Positions 63,575 to 64,000 of a stretch of 64,000 nt of DNA are shown here, piece after piece. Source of the stretch: Variovorax terrae (GTDB taxonomy: Bacteria > Pseudomonadota > Gammaproteobacteria > Burkholderiales > Burkholderiaceae_C); contig NZ_JALGBI010000001.1 of the NCBI RefSeq assembly GCF_022809125.1, positions 1,736,001-1,800,000 on the forward strand, written 5' to 3'. The translations under genes were made by a program, and so were the position numbers. The notes beneath the pieces are model-generated. The model was given only the letters and a program-made list of their open reading frames with translations, did not search any database and had not been told where the DNA came from. Numbering within the stretch: the stretch's first letter is position 1; each line of letters starts with the position of its first letter.

Positions 63575-64000
63575 ATGCTGCCGCTTCTGCCTTCCGCTCC
63601 CATTCGTCTCAAGGGGCTGTGCGCCCTGATTTGCCTGGCCTCGGTCGCCGCGGGAGCCCAGGCTCCCGGGGATGCCCGGGTGGCCCTGGTCATCGGCAAT
63701 GGTGCCTATGCCTCGGCCCCGGCGCTGCCCAACCCGGCCAACGACGCGGGCGCCATGGCCAGCACGCTGAAAGGCCTGGGCTTCACGGTGATCGAGCTGC
63801 GCGACGGCACCAAGGCCCAGATGGCCGAGGCGATCGCCCGGGTGCGCGAAACGCTGAAGGGCCGGCAGGGCGTGGGCATGCTGTATTACGCGGGCCACGG
63901 CCTGCAGATGGATGCGCGCAACTACATGGTGCCGGTGGACGCCCGGATGGCCAGGACCGCCGACGTGCCCCAGCAGACGGTGGACGTGAGCTCTGTGATC
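63575..64000 (+). CDS. Caspase-family (C14-like) exported protein, 3' truncated by the window
   Basis: 142 codons are visible with no stop at the window edge. A signal peptide (LKGLCALICLASVAAGAQA) precedes a caspase-like p20 domain: ARVALVIGNGAYASAPALPN (20 residues), NDAGAMASTLKGLGF and the catalytic His in LYYAGHGLQMD. The catalytic Cys lies beyond the window. Bacterial members of this family are orthocaspases or inactive relatives; the C-terminal domain that would tell the role is not visible. It starts 63 bases after purL. Confidence 0.85.
   Translation, partial: MLPLLPSAPIRLKGLCALICLASVAAGAQAPGDARVALVIGNGAYASAPALPNPANDAGAMASTLKGLGFTVIELRDGTKAQMAEAIARVRETLKGRQGVGMLYYAGHGLQMDARNYMVPVDARMARTADVPQQTVDVSSVI

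Overview
The window is GC-rich, densely coded chromosome of a betaproteobacterium, most likely Burkholderiales, family Comamonadaceae. This rests on gene order (rimP-nusA-infB-rbfA-truB-typA; smc-zipA-ligA; dapC-dapD-pilU-dapE-prmB), on near-universal GC-ending codons, and on a TadA-haloalkane dehalogenase fusion and short interspersed repeats of a kind I associate with that family. Genus cannot be decided from the sequence alone.

Layout. 1-1345 is a decayed accessory patch: the tail of an unknown gene, a small tyrosine-phosphatase-like gene and a frameshifted RidA relic. It ends at a terminator and a tRNA-Ser(GGA). 1561-2929 is a stomatin/NfeD membrane pair. A PLP amino-acid decarboxylase and fabI converge at 5.4 kb. 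6362-12080 is a YejABEF-type peptide ABC transporter. 12085-20412 is the translation operon rimP-nusA-infB-rbfA-truB-typA, with a good promoter and a strong leader hairpin. 20.5-24.8 kb holds a DMT exporter, a 3-hydroxyisobutyryl-CoA hydrolase, small lipoproteins, smpB and the ratA-ratB pair. 25-29 kb is guaB and guaA, separated by a type II toxin-antitoxin pair. 29.8-37.6 kb is a mixed region: tadA-dehalogenase, ldcA, an aldehyde dehydrogenase, a cyclase-FHA protein, a DUF72 protein, and a universal stress protein behind an FNR-type box. 37.6-46.3 kb is entirely minus strand: yheS, a PurM-like paralogue, prmB, dapE, pilU, dapD and dapC. 46.4-55.9 kb carries a Cys-rich mini-protein, a GST, smc, zipA, ligA, two tiny lipoproteins and def. 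55.9-59.4 kb is map-glnD on the minus strand. purL fills 59.5-63.5 kb, and the window ends inside a caspase-fold protein.

The most notable signal is not a gene. A short element with rigid architecture, GTCC-N20-GCTAY-N7-RTAGC (41 nt from GTCC to the end), recurs 11 times in 64 kb. Nine copies keep GTCC exactly 24 nt before a 17-nt inverted-repeat core; two keep only the core. Copies lie inside conserved housekeeping genes (yejF, truB, a hydrolase gene, yheS, dapE, ligA, purL twice), where they keep the frame and encode variable segments. One forms the stop codon of a DUF72 gene, one abuts the tadA start codon, and one follows a decarboxylase stop. A second, longer repeat of about 90 nt with two hairpins occurs three times, each time between co-directional genes and always in the direction of transcription.

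Functionally the window is mostly core metabolism: purine synthesis (purL, guaB, guaA), lysine/diaminopimelate synthesis (dapC, dapD, dapE), translation and ribosome assembly, cell division and chromosome segregation (smc, zipA), DNA ligation, nitrogen signalling (glnD) and protein N-terminal processing (def, map).
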